From assembly GCA_016704895.1 (NCBI GenBank), contig JADIZG010000072.1, forward strand, positions 62,001 to 126,000: 64,000 bases of DNA, given 5' to 3'. Shown here piece after piece: positions 26,732 through 34,316 of this stretch (positions are counted from its first letter, which is position 1; each line of letters opens with the position of its first letter). Origin of the DNA: Betaproteobacteria bacterium (GTDB taxonomy: Bacteria > Pseudomonadota > Gammaproteobacteria > Burkholderiales > Casimicrobiaceae). The notes below the pieces were generated by a model, which made no database searches, was not told the DNA's origin, and was given only the letters and a program-made list of their open reading frames with translations. The translations under genes and the position numbers were made by a program.

Positions 26732-27514
26732 ATGACCCCAAGACGCACCGCCCTCGTGACGGGCTCCACCAGCGGCATCGGGCAGGGCATCGCCGAGGCG
26801 CTCGCGCGCGCCGGCATGAACGTCGTGCTGAACGGCTTCGGCGAGCCCGCGGCGATCGAGCGCCAGCGCGCGGCGATCGAGCGCGAGCACGGCGTCGCGG
26901 CGCGCCACGTGGGCGCCGACATGGCGAAGCCCGCCGAGATCGAGGCGATGATGACGCGCGCGATCGACGAGTTCGGCGCGATCGACGTGCTGGTCAACAA
27001 CGCCGGCATCCAGCACGTCGCGGCGGTCGACGCGTTCCCGGTCGACAGGTGGGACGCGATCATCGCGGTCAACCTCTGCTCGGCGTTCCACACGACGCGG
27101 CTCGCGCTGCCCGCGATGAAGACGCGCAAGTGGGGGCGCATCGTCAACATCGCGTCGGCGCACGCGCTCATCGCGTCGCCGTTCAAGTCCGCCTACGTCG
27201 CCGCCAAGCACGGACTCGCCGGCTTCACCAAGTCGGTCGCGCTCGAGGTCGCGCAGGACGGGATCACCGTCAACGCGATCTGCCCGGGCTACGTGCTGAC
27301 GCCGCTCGTGCAGGCGCAGATCCCGGACCAGGCGCGCACGCGCGGCGTGTCCGAGGAGGAGGTGGTGCAGAAGGTGATGCTCGCCGGCCAGCCGACGCGG
27401 CGGTTCATCGACATCGCCGAGGTCGCGGAGCTCGCCGCCTACCTCGCGTCCGACGCCGCGCGCTCGATCACCGGCGCGATGATGTCGATCGACGGCGGGT
27501 GGACCGCGCAGTAG
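26732..27514 (+). CDS. bdhA: 3-hydroxybutyrate dehydrogenase (short-chain dehydrogenase)
   Basis: A 260-residue SDR enzyme. The cofactor motif is TGSTSGIGQGIA, then VNNAGIQHVAAVD. The catalytic triad is Ser in NIASAHALIAS, Tyr and Lys in SAYVAAKHG. The sequence around IQHVAAVDAFPVDRWDAIIAVNL and the end GAMMSIDGGWTAQ closely follow bacterial D-3-hydroxybutyrate dehydrogenases, which oxidise the PHB monomer to acetoacetate. ATG 26732 follows aggaga. A hairpin terminator follows. Confidence 0.88.
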   Translation: MTPRRTALVTGSTSGIGQGIAEALARAGMNVVLNGFGEPAAIERQRAAIEREHGVAARHVGADMAKPAEIEAMMTRAIDEFGAIDVLVNNAGIQHVAAVDAFPVDRWDAIIAVNLCSAFHTTRLALPAMKTRKWGRIVNIASAHALIASPFKSAYVAAKHGLAGFTKSVALEVAQDGITVNAICPGYVLTPLVQAQIPDQARTRGVSEEEVVQKVMLAGQPTRRFIDIAEVAELAAYLASDAARSITGAMMSIDGGWTAQ

Positions 27515-27560
27515 CGGCTCCCGGGCGGGCCGGTCGACGTCGACGCGCTGCGAATGCGAA

Positions 27561-27580
27561 CGGGGCCCGCGAGGGCCCCG
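27561..27580. terminator. Terminator hairpin between bdhA and erpA
   Basis: cggggccc and gggccccg pair perfectly around gcga, between two converging genes. It could serve both strands. No T run. Confidence 0.5.
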
Positions 27581-27619
27581 TCGTGGCTGTCCGCCGTGGC
27601 GGCGGCAGCCCGGTTCCGG

Positions 27620-27970
27620 TCAGGCCGAGAAGCTCGACCCGCAGCCGCAGGTCGACTGGGCGTTCGGGTTCTTGATCACGAACTGCGCGCCTTCCAGCCC
27701 GTCCGCGTAGTCGATCTCCGCGCCGACCAGGTACTGGTAGCTCATCGGGTCGATCAGCAGCGTCACGCCGTTCTTCACCATCGCCGTGTCGTCCTCGGCG
27801 ACGGCCTCGTCGAACGTGAAGCCGTACTGGAAGCCCGAGCATCCGCCGCCCGTCACGAAGACGCGCAGCTTGAGTTCGGGGTTGCCTTCCTCCTCGATCA
27901 GCGAGCGGACCTTCTCGGCCGCGGCGTCGGTGAAGTTCAGCGGGGCGGGCATCTCGTTCATCGCGTTCAT
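27620..27970 (-). CDS. erpA: Iron-sulfur cluster insertion protein ErpA
   Basis: A 116-residue A-type carrier that delivers Fe-S clusters to target proteins. The three conserved cysteines are present: one in GGGCSGFQYG and two in TCGCGSSFSA at the C-terminus. ATG 27970 has GGGAG upstream. It is the last gene of argC-DUF6776-bactofilin-erpA on the minus strand. Confidence 0.94.
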   Translation of the reverse strand: MNAMNEMPAPLNFTDAAAEKVRSLIEEEGNPELKLRVFVTGGGCSGFQYGFTFDEAVAEDDTAMVKNGVTLLIDPMSYQYLVGAEIDYADGLEGAQFVIKNPNAQSTCGCGSSFSA

Positions 27971-28023
27971 CGTCGTGCTCCCAAAGGCGCGTCGCGCCAG
28001 TTTCGTTCCCGGGCCGGCCGCGC

Positions 28024-28431
28024 TCAGGCGCCGACCCGCTTCAATTCGACCACCGCCGCGGACTCCGGTTCCGCCTGGCCGTGGTTGAGCCGGCCCTGGA
28101 CCACGGCGCCGACGTGCATCTCGAGCGTCTTGTACGCCACGTCGCCGGTCACCCGCGCCTTCGGCTGCAGCTCCAGGTAGTCGCTCGCGGAAACCGGCCC
28201 CTCGACGGTGCCGTTGATCACGATGTGCGACACCCGGATCTCGCCTTCGACCTTCGCGTGCTCGCTGACCACCAGCGTGCCCGCCTGGCCGTCGGCGGTC
28301 GCGACGTTGCCGTGCACCTGGCCGTCGATGCGGAGGCCGCCCTTGAACACGATGTCGCCACGTACCGTGGTTCCGGCCCCGATCAGGCAGTCGATGCGCT
28401 TCTGCGGCGGGTGCTTCTTGTCTCCGAACAT
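28024..28431 (-). CDS. Bactofilin family cytoskeletal protein
   Basis: A 135-residue bactofilin. A short charged N-terminus (MFGDKKHPPQKRIDCLIG) precedes the DUF583 right-handed beta-helix, visible as repeated GxV/I strands: TTVRGDIVFKGGLRIDGQVHGNV, VEGEIRVSHIVINGTVEGPV, LELQPKARVTGDVAYKTLEM. Bactofilins polymerise without nucleotide and position cell-wall or morphogenetic proteins at the membrane. ATG 28431 begins ten bases after the DUF6776 gene stop. Confidence 0.9.
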   Translation of the reverse strand: MFGDKKHPPQKRIDCLIGAGTTVRGDIVFKGGLRIDGQVHGNVATADGQAGTLVVSEHAKVEGEIRVSHIVINGTVEGPVSASDYLELQPKARVTGDVAYKTLEMHVGAVVQGRLNHGQAEPESAAVVELKRVGA

Positions 28432-28441
28432 GGTGGCCTCC

Positions 28442-29212
28442 CTACGACAAGGCAAGGGTCCGCGTGGCCCGCGGAGCGCTCGCCCCCGATTCGTAGGCGC
28501 GAACCGTCAGCGACCGGACCCGGGCACCCGGCGGAATCCGGAGGGTGCCCTCGATCCGCTGATAATACTTGAATCGGAGCTTGAGCGCCCCGGCCGCATC
28601 GGGCTGGTCGTCGGGCAAGCTCAAGGTGGTCTGGCGGCCCGGCGACCCGTCGTCCGCCGGCATGGCGAGGGTCGCGGCAACGGCGAGATGGCCCTCGAAG
28701 TCCTCGCGCGGCGACCCGCCCCGGACGACGAGGATGCGGTAGTGCCAGGTGTCCCCCGGTCCCTGCTCGACGTCCAGGCGCGGGATCGAGACGCCAACCT
28801 GCTTGCTCGCGTCCGAGACGAGCTTCTGCAGGAACGCGAGCTCCTCGCGCACCTGCTGGTTCTCCTGCGTCAGCTCCGCCACCTGCTTGGCGAGCGCCGC
28901 CTGGACGCCCCGGGTCATCGCGAGCTCGGTCTGGAGCGCCGAGTTCGCCTGGCGCAGCGCGGCCGATTCCTGCGCGTACCGCGTCGCGTCGGCCTCGGCG
29001 GTCGCGAGCCGCGACTCGATCGCCTTGCGGTTGAAGCCGCCGAAGATCTGGCCGAAGTCGAAGCCCCACCACCACATGCCTGCGACCAGGACGACGAGCG
29101 CCGCCAGGATCGCGGCCCGCCACGGCCAGGGCAGGTGCGTACGCACCGCCATCCGCGGCGCGCTGATCGAGAAGGGCCGGCGCACCCGGCGCCATGCGCG
29201 ATCGAGCCCCAC
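28442..29212 (-). CDS. DUF6776-like membrane coiled-coil protein
   Basis: A 256-residue protein with a short basic N-terminus, one membrane segment (AAILAALVVLVAGMWWWGF, about 33-51), a coiled coil of about 80 residues (RLATAEADATRYAQESAALRQ onward) and a C-terminal soluble domain. The layout and the ending segment LRFKYYQRIEGTLRIPPG match DUF6776 proteins, which are regularly found next to bactofilin genes; the function is unknown. A role as membrane anchor or partner for bactofilin is inferred from the neighbourhood. Confidence 0.75.
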   Translation of the reverse strand: MGLDRAWRRVRRPFSISAPRMAVRTHLPWPWRAAILAALVVLVAGMWWWGFDFGQIFGGFNRKAIESRLATAEADATRYAQESAALRQANSALQTELAMTRGVQAALAKQVAELTQENQQVREELAFLQKLVSDASKQVGVSIPRLDVEQGPGDTWHYRILVVRGGSPREDFEGHLAVAATLAMPADDGSPGRQTTLSLPDDQPDAAGALKLRFKYYQRIEGTLRIPPGARVRSLTVRAYESGASAPRATRTLALS

Positions 29213-29224
29213 CGGCCGTCGGCG

Positions 29225-30262
29225 CTACGGAAGCACCGCGAGCGCCTCGAGCCCGGTGGCCTCGGGGAGCCCGAACATGAGGTTCATGTTCTGGATCGCC
29301 TGCCCGGCCGCGCCCTTGACGAGGTTGTCCTCGACCGCCAGCACCATCGCGAGGTCGGTGCCCGCGGGGCGGTGGACCGCGATGCGCAGCATGTTCGAGG
29401 CGCGCACCGAGCGCGTGTCCGGCGCGGAGCCCGCCGGCATCACGTCGACGAACGGCTCGTTCGCGTAGCGCCGCTCGTAGAGCGCCTGGAGGTCGAGCTC
29501 GGGCTTGAGCAGCGGCGCGTAGAGCGTCGCGAAGATGCCGCGGATCGCCGGCGTCAGGTGCGGCGTGAACGCGAGCGACACCGGCGTCTTCGACGCGAGC
29601 GCCAGCCCCTGCACGATCTCGGGATGGTGCCGGTGCCCCTTGACGCCGTAGGCGGCGAAGTTGTCCGACGCCTCGGCGAACAGCAGGTTGACCTCGGCCT
29701 TGCGCCCCGCGCCCGACACGCCGGACTTGCAGTCGGCGATCAGGTGCTTCGTGTCGACGGCGCCTGCCTCGATCAGCGGGAGAAAGCCCAGCTGCACCGC
29801 GGTCGGATAGCAGCCCGGGTTCCCGACGATGCGCGCCTGGCGGATCGCCTCGCGGTTCACCTCGGGGAGCCCGTACACGCTCTCGGCGAGGAGGTCCGGG
29901 CACGAATGCGGCATCTTGTACCAGCGCTCGAAGACCGCGGGGTCCCTGAGCCGGAAGTCCGCCGCGAGGTCGATGATCTTCACGCCCGCGTCGACGAGCT
30001 CGCGCGCCTGCGCCATCGCGACGCCGTGCGGCGTCGCGAAGAACACGATCCGGCAGTCCTTCAGCGCCGCCTTGTCGGGCTCGACGAATGCCAGCGCGTC
30101 GTAACGGCGGCGCAGGCTCGGGAACATGTCGGCGACGCGCGTGCCGGCGTCCTTGCGCGACGTGATCGCGCTCACGCGCGCCTGCGGATGCTGGGCGAGG
30201 AGCCGGAGCAGCTCGACCCCGGTGTAACCGGTGCCTCCGACGATGCCGACGTCGATCATCAT
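29225..30262 (-). CDS. argC: N-acetyl-gamma-glutamyl-phosphate reductase
   Basis: A 345-residue NADPH enzyme of arginine synthesis that reduces N-acetylglutamyl phosphate to the semialdehyde. It shows the Rossmann start VGIVGGTGYTGVELLR, the catalytic cysteine in GNPGCYPTAV (about residue 149) and the conserved histidine in KGHRHHPEI. It is the first gene of the minus-strand operon with the DUF6776, bactofilin and erpA genes. A promoter lies directly upstream. Confidence 0.95.
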   Translation of the reverse strand: MMIDVGIVGGTGYTGVELLRLLAQHPQARVSAITSRKDAGTRVADMFPSLRRRYDALAFVEPDKAALKDCRIVFFATPHGVAMAQARELVDAGVKIIDLAADFRLRDPAVFERWYKMPHSCPDLLAESVYGLPEVNREAIRQARIVGNPGCYPTAVQLGFLPLIEAGAVDTKHLIADCKSGVSGAGRKAEVNLLFAEASDNFAAYGVKGHRHHPEIVQGLALASKTPVSLAFTPHLTPAIRGIFATLYAPLLKPELDLQALYERRYANEPFVDVMPAGSAPDTRSVRASNMLRIAVHRPAGTDLAMVLAVEDNLVKGAAGQAIQNMNLMFGLPEATGLEALAVLP

Positions 30263-30284
30263 GCCTCCGTCATAGAGCGTTTCG

Positions 30285-30292
30285 ATTCTAGC
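30285..30292 (-). promoter_or_regulatory. Extended -10 promoter of argC
   Basis: TGCTAGAAT reads on the minus strand with TAGAAT at 30290-30285, putting the transcription start about 16 bases before the argC ATG, with ggaggc as the ribosome binding site in between. Confidence 0.5.
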
Positions 30293-30347
30293 ACCGGGTC
30301 CGGCGCGGGCCTGTAGGCGGGAGGGCGACAGGCGGGGCGCCGAAACG

Positions 30348-30373
30348 AAAAGGCCGCCTGCTCGGCGGCCTTT
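30348..30373 (-). terminator. Intrinsic terminator of rplM-rpsI
   Basis: On the minus strand GGCCGCC-GAGCA-GGCGGCC is followed by TTTT, 25 bases beyond the rpsI stop. A classic stem plus T-run. Confidence 0.85.
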
Positions 30374-30397
30374 CCTCGCGCGGTGTCCCGCGAGCCG

Positions 30398-30790
30398 TCA
30401 GCGCTTGCTGAACTGCTTGCGGCGGCGCGCCTTGTGCAGGCCGACCTTCTTGCGCTCGACCTCGCGCGCGTCGCGCGTGACGAGCCCGGCCTTCGACAGC
30501 ACGGGCTTGAGTTGCGCGTCGTAGTCGATCAGCGCGCGCGTGATGCCGTGGCGGACCGCGCCGGCCTGGCCGGACTCGCCGCCGCCGGTGACGTTGACCA
30601 TCACGTCGAACGTCGTCTGGTGGCTGGTGAGCCCGAGCGGCTGGCGCACGACCATGCGTCCGGTCTCGCGCGCGAAGAACTCGTCGACCGGCTTCTCGTT
30701 GACGACGATCTTCCCGCTGCCTTGCTTCATGAACACGCGGGCGACCGAGGTCTTGCGCCGTCCCGTGCCGTAGTAGTAGTTGCCGATCAT
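30398..30790 (-). CDS. rpsI: 30S ribosomal protein S9
   Basis: A 130-residue S9 protein of the small subunit head. It begins MIGNYYYGTGRRKTSVARVF and has GGGESGQAGAVRHGITRAL and the invariant C-terminal tail RRRKQFSKR, whose last basic residues reach the P-site tRNA. It follows rplM by one base, the standard bacterial pair. Confidence 0.98.
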   Translation of the reverse strand: MIGNYYYGTGRRKTSVARVFMKQGSGKIVVNEKPVDEFFARETGRMVVRQPLGLTSHQTTFDVMVNVTGGGESGQAGAVRHGITRALIDYDAQLKPVLSKAGLVTRDAREVERKKVGLHKARRRKQFSKR

Positions 30791-30791
30791 G

Positions 30792-31229
30792 TCAGGCCTT
30801 CGTGACGTCGAGGGGCTTGGGTTGCTGCGCGGTGTGCGGATGCGACGGTCCGGCGTAGCACTTGAGCTTCTTGATCATGGCGTAGCCGAGCGGTCCCTTC
30901 GGGAGCATGCCCTTGACGGCCTTCTCGAGCGCGCGGCCCGGGAACCGGGCCTGCATCTTGCCGAACGTCGTGGTCGAGATGCCGCCCGGGTAGCCCGAGT
31001 GGCGGTGGTAGAGCTTGGTGTCGACCTTGGTCCCGGTCACGCGCAGCTTCTCGACGTTGGTGACGACGATGAAGTCGCCGGTGTCCATGTGCGGCGTGAA
31101 GATCGGCTTGTGCTTGCCGCGCAGGCGCAGCGCGATCTGGCTCGCGAGGCGGCCGAGCACCTGGTCGGTGCCGTCGATGACGTACCAGTCCCGGCGGATG
31201 TCGTCGGGCTTGGCGGAATAGGTTTTCAT
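30792..31229 (-). CDS. rplM: 50S ribosomal protein L13
   Basis: A 145-residue L13 of the large subunit. It begins MKTYSAKPDDIRRDWYVIDG and has VLGRLASQIALRLRGKHKP, LYHRHSGYPGG and MLPKGPLGYAMIKKLKCYAG. The start is ATG 31229 because the family always begins MKT-like; the open frame extends further but is not conserved. It is transcribed first, followed by rpsI. Confidence 0.98.
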   Translation of the reverse strand: MKTYSAKPDDIRRDWYVIDGTDQVLGRLASQIALRLRGKHKPIFTPHMDTGDFIVVTNVEKLRVTGTKVDTKLYHRHSGYPGGISTTTFGKMQARFPGRALEKAVKGMLPKGPLGYAMIKKLKCYAGPSHPHTAQQPKPLDVTKA

Positions 31230-31308
31230 GGCTTGGCGCTCGTGATTCGCGAAAGTGGTGTTCGGGTCAGCCACGGCCAAGGCCGGTCCTGCCGAAGCAA
31301 AGTCTTGA

Positions 31309-31338
31309 ATTCTAATCCGGAAAGCCCGATGCGGTCAA
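31309..31338 (-). promoter_or_regulatory. Promoter of rplM-rpsI
   Basis: On the minus strand TTGACC (31338-31333) and TAGAAT (31314-31309) are 18 bases apart. The predicted start near 31302 gives a leader of about 70 bases to rplM. A close sigma70 match in an otherwise gene-free region. Confidence 0.6.
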
Positions 31339-31484
31339 CGTCCGGCCCGTTGCGTCGCGCGTGCGCGGCGCCGGGACGCGGGGGCCGCCGCTCGCCTGCG
31401 GGAGGGATGCGGCGGCGCAGCAATCCGGCGGCGTTCTGACCGGCGGGCCGGGGCGGAGCCTCCCGGATTGATGCGATGCGGGAT

Positions 31485-31513
31485 AAAAAAAGCGCGGTGC
31501 CAGGCACCGCGCT
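31485..31513 (-). terminator. Strong intrinsic terminator with no annotated gene before it
   Basis: On the minus strand AGCGCGGTGCC-T-GGCACCGCGCT is followed by seven Ts. It ends a leftward transcript, but the next minus-strand protein gene is beyond the OsmC gene. This implies a small unannotated transcription unit between 31514 and about 31800. Confidence 0.85.
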
Positions 31514-31800
31514 GAAGATTCCATCCTAGGAGGAGGAGGGATGGAATGGGCCGTCGGTGAAAGGGAAGAACCTTTCCGGCCCGACGACGAAACCAGTTTC
31601 CCATATTGCGCTGCACAACGCAACCTGGACAATGTCGGCATCCGGGCGGGACGCAGCGTCCCCGGTCTTGGCTGGAACCCTGCGGGGACCGGGCTCCGGG
31701 GAGGGGGCCGGCGAAAGCAGCGCGAACGCTGCGGTACCCTCAAAGGCGAATGCCGGGGCTGCCTCCGGATTCGGTAAGTGTCTACTCACTCACTACGCGC
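31514..31800 (-). ncRNA. Putative small RNA unit upstream of an orphan terminator
   Basis: The region ends in a perfect intrinsic terminator (31485-31513), contains another hairpin (ttccatcc at 31519-31526 with ggatggaa at 31539-31546) and a near-palindrome tgcgctgcacaacgca around 31607-31622, and has lower G+C than its surroundings. An 87-codon minus-strand frame (31526-31789) exists but has no recognisable features. A non-coding RNA is inferred from the terminator; its 5' end is unknown. Confidence 0.35.
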
Positions 31801-31809
31801 GGAGCACGC

Positions 31810-32274
31810 ATGAGAGCACGGATCAAGTGGACCGAAGGCATGTCGTTCGTCGGCGAGACCGGGAGCGGGCATGCGCTGGTCATCGACGGGGCACCCGAAC
31901 ACGGCGGGCGCGATCTCGGGCCCCGGCCCATGGAGCTCGTGCTGGCCGGCGCCGCTGCCTGCACCGCCTTCGACGTCGTGCTGATCCTGAAGAAGGCAAG
32001 GCAGCCGGTGGCCGATTGCGTCGTCGAGGCAGAGGCGGACCGGGCGGCGGTCGAACCGAAGGTCTTCACGCGCATCCGGCTCGCGTACACGATCGCCGGG
32101 CGCGGGCTCGACCCCCGCCAGGTCGAGCGCGCGGTCAAGCTGTCGAAGGAGAAGTACTGCTCGGCGACGATCATGCTCGCCAGGACCGCGGAGATCGAGA
32201 CGACGATCACGATAGTCGACGGGGACCGGGTCCCGTTGCCCGGCGCGCTCACCGACGGGCAGGCGTCAGGCTGA
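31810..32274 (+). CDS. OsmC/Ohr family protein (YhfA-like)
   Basis: A 154-residue OsmC-fold protein. Both redox cysteines are present: AGAAACTAFD (about residue 48) and KYCSATIML (about residue 117). The sequence MRARIKWTEGMSFVGETGSGHALVIDG and GPRPMELVLAG follow the YhfA-type subgroup of this peroxide-protection family, whose exact substrate is unclear. ATG 31810 is chosen where homology begins. It is followed by repeat DNA. Confidence 0.85.
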   Translation: MRARIKWTEGMSFVGETGSGHALVIDGAPEHGGRDLGPRPMELVLAGAAACTAFDVVLILKKARQPVADCVVEAEADRAAVEPKVFTRIRLAYTIAGRGLDPRQVERAVKLSKEKYCSATIMLARTAEIETTITIVDGDRVPLPGALTDGQASG

Positions 32275-33052
32275 GCGCTGCCCTCGCGCCGCGCGGGAGC
32301 CGGGGGGGGGGGGGGGGGGGGGGGTCGGGCTTCAGCCGACGCCCTGGTCGCGACCCGTCGGCCTGAAGGCCGACCCACGAGCGGGGGTTGCGGTCGGGCT
32401 TGCGAGGTCGGGCCGGCCGGCGGGTTGCGGTCGGGCCCCGACTTCGGCCCGTCGGCCTGAAGGCCGACCCACAGGCTGTCGCGCGGGGTTGCGGGTCGGG
32501 CTTCAGCCCGACGGGGTTCATCCGGCGCGAGCGTCCGGTGACTGACGCCGGACCCGCAGGGCCGTGGCGCCCGGCGGCGGCGGGCTCGGCCGGGGGCTCA
32601 GGCGGGGCCGGCCGTGCCGCGACGATCCCGCGCACCTCGATCTGCGATTCGACGACGAGCCTGCCGCCGGTCGCATCGACGAACTCGAATGCCAGGGGCA
32701 CGGGCTTTCCGGGCGCCACGGTGCCGGTGACGTCGACCAGCCGCAGCACGGATCCCTTGAGCGCGAACCGCGTCTCGCCGACCGGGATGGCCAGCCGTTC
32801 GACGGCGCGCGGGCTGCTCGCCGGGTCCTTCGGGTCGTGCACGACGATCTCGACCGCTCGCGCGACCGGCGTCCGCACCGCGACGAGCGTGAGGGGCGTG
32901 TCGGTGCGCAGGTCGGCATAGGCGTCGGCGGAAGCGGACCCCGCCGCCACCGGACGCATCCAGGCGTTCGCGACCTGCGGTGCGGCGAGCGCGGACACCG
33001 GCATCGCGGCAAGGGCCGCGAACGCCAGGACGAGCGCGGCTGCGCGCGTCAT
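32249..33052 (-). CDS. Periplasmic copper chaperone PCuAC family protein, probably over-extended at the 3' end
   Basis: The signal peptide (MTRAAALVLAFAALAAMPVSALAA) is followed by a PCuAC domain, as in proteins that load Cu(I) into the cytochrome oxidase CuA site: VANAWMRPVAAGSASADAYADL, VEIVVHDPKD and MxxxM-type positions partly degenerate. The usual H(M)x10Mx21HxM copper motif is incomplete: the histidine is VHDPKDP but the expected methionines are missing, so copper binding is doubtful. The domain ends near IEVRGIVAARP (about 32610). The next 120 residues are translated repeat DNA; one extra C near 32605 would give a stop there. ATG 33052 overlaps the stop of the upstream dehydrogenase gene. 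Confidence 0.68.
   Translation of the reverse strand: MTRAAALVLAFAALAAMPVSALAAPQVANAWMRPVAAGSASADAYADLRTDTPLTLVAVRTPVARAVEIVVHDPKDPASSPRAVERLAIPVGETRFALKGSVLRLVDVTGTVAPGKPVPLAFEFVDATGGRLVVESQIEVRGIVAARPAPPEPPAEPAAAGRHGPAGPASVTGRSRRMNPVGLKPDPQPRATACGSAFRPTGRSRGPTATRRPARPRKPDRNPRSWVGLQADGSRPGRRLKPDPPPPPPPRLPRGARAALSLTPARR
32302..32324. other. 23-base G homopolymer
   Basis: Twenty-three consecutive Gs after the OsmC stop, directly beside palindromic repeats. It may be a basecalling artefact that replaces real repeat sequence. Confidence 0.6.
32324..32512. repeat. Cluster of palindromic REP-like repeats
   Basis: Four copies of an 18-22-base palindrome: gtcgggcttcagccgac (32324-32340), gtcggcctgaaggccgac (32357-32374 and 32451-32468, both followed by CCAC) and gtcgggcttcagcccgac (32495-32512). 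They resemble repetitive extragenic palindromes common in beta- and gammaproteobacteria. The PCuAC reading frame continues through them. Confidence 0.75.
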
Positions 33053-33933
33053 CCGGGATGGCGCAGCAGCCGGACCAGGCTCGACGTGTCCCAGCGCCCG
33101 CCGCCCTGCTGCTGGATGCGCCCATAGAACTGGTCGACGAGCGCGGTGACGGGCAGCGTCGCGCCGTTCGCGCGCGCCTCGGCGAGGCAGATGCCGAGGT
33201 CCTTGCGCATCCAGTCGACCGCGAACCCGAAGTCGAACTGGTCGGCGACCATCGTCCTGCCGCGGTTCTCCATCTGCCACGACTGCGCGGCGCCCTTGCT
33301 GATCACGTCGAGCACGCGCTCGGCGTCGAGGCCCGCGCGCATCGCGAAGTCGATGCCCTCGGACAGCCCCTGCAGGAGTCCGGCGATGCAGATCTGGTTG
33401 ACCATCTTGGCGAGCTGGCCCGCCCCGGAGTCGCCCATCAGCGTGACCGCGCGCGCGTAGTGCGCGAGCACGCCCTCGGCGCGCGCGAAGGTCGCCGCAT
33501 CGCCGCCGACCATGATCGTGAGCTTGCCGTTCTGCGCGCCGGCCTGCCCGCCGGAGACCGGCGCATCGAGGAAGCCGACGCCCTTCGCCGCGGCCGCGGC
33601 GTGGACCTCGCGCGCGACCTCGGCCGATGCCGTCGTGTGGTCGACGAGGATCGATCCGGCCGCCATCCCTGCGAGCGCCCCGTCCGCGCCGTTCGCGACG
33701 GTGCGCACGTCGTCGTCGTTGCCGACGCACATCAGGACGATCTCGGCACCGCGTGCCGCCTCGGCAGGCGTGCGCGCCGTGCGGCCACGGTACTCGTTGC
33801 GCCACGCGTCGGCCTTCGCCGGCGAGCGGTTGTAGACGGTGACCTCGTGGCCGGCGCGCGCGAGGTGGCCCGCCATCGGGTACCCCATCACGCCCAGTCC
33901 GAGGAACGCGAGCTTCTTCGATTCGTTGGTCAT
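33049..33933 (-). CDS. 3-hydroxyisobutyrate dehydrogenase family NAD(P)-dependent reductase
   Basis: A 294-residue beta-hydroxyacid dehydrogenase. The Rossmann motif FLGLGVMGYPMAGHLARAGH is at the start, the substrate motif is FLDAPVSGGQAGAQNG and the catalytic lysine is in GAGQLAKMVNQI (about residue 171). The family includes 3-hydroxyisobutyrate, tartronate semialdehyde and related reductases; the substrate is not decidable. Its stop overlaps the start of the PCuAC gene (ATGA). Confidence 0.88.
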   Translation of the reverse strand: MTNESKKLAFLGLGVMGYPMAGHLARAGHEVTVYNRSPAKADAWRNEYRGRTARTPAEAARGAEIVLMCVGNDDDVRTVANGADGALAGMAAGSILVDHTTASAEVAREVHAAAAAKGVGFLDAPVSGGQAGAQNGKLTIMVGGDAATFARAEGVLAHYARAVTLMGDSGAGQLAKMVNQICIAGLLQGLSEGIDFAMRAGLDAERVLDVISKGAAQSWQMENRGRTMVADQFDFGFAVDWMRKDLGICLAEARANGATLPVTALVDQFYGRIQQQGGGRWDTSSLVRLLRHPG

Positions 33934-33988
33934 GGAACCCTTCCGTCGATCGGTCGAGTCGTCGGGCGTCTTCCTGCCGCGACGTGCA

Positions 33989-34297
33989 TCAGTGCGCGCG
34001 GTCGCGCGCGGGCGCTTGCGCGTCGTGCCCGCCGCCCGACCGGTACCACCACTTGAGGACGAGGATCACCAGCGCGAGCCCGAGCGTCGCGACGTTCGCG
34101 ACGATGATCGGGACCGCGTGGAGCTCGAGCCCGTAGACGAGCCAGAGGGCGACGCCGAGCGCGAAAGTCCCGAACGTCCACCATGACAGGTCGTCGGCGT
34201 GGCGAACGCGGACGATGCGCACGATCTGCGGGACGAACGCGATCGTCGTCAGCGTGCCGGCGGCAAGGCCGAGCGTGTCGACCGGCACCGCCGTCAT
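33989..34297 (-). CDS. SemiSWEET-like sugar transporter
   Basis: A 102-residue protein with three predicted membrane helices and the PQ-loop motif AFVPQIVRIVR in helix 1, the hallmark of bacterial SemiSWEET half-transporters that dimerise to carry sugars. WWTFGTFALGVALWLVYG is helix 2. ATG 34297 is 19 bases after the argH stop on the same strand. Confidence 0.85.
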   Translation of the reverse strand: MTAVPVDTLGLAAGTLTTIAFVPQIVRIVRVRHADDLSWWTFGTFALGVALWLVYGLELHAVPIIVANVATLGLALVILVLKWWYRSGGGHDAQAPARDRAH

Positions 34298-34316
34298 CGG
34301 GCACCCTTCCCCGGGC

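Noticed and set aside
31526..31789. 87-codon minus-strand frame before the orphan terminator, as a protein gene
   Set aside because: No ribosome binding site, no recognisable features, and it ends inside a hairpin. The region is better treated as a possible RNA.
32302..32324. Poly-G tract as a phase-variable contingency locus
   Set aside because: G tracts can act in phase variation, but here they lie outside gene starts, one merges two essential genes, and all occur beside damaged sequence. Basecalling or assembly error is the simpler reading.
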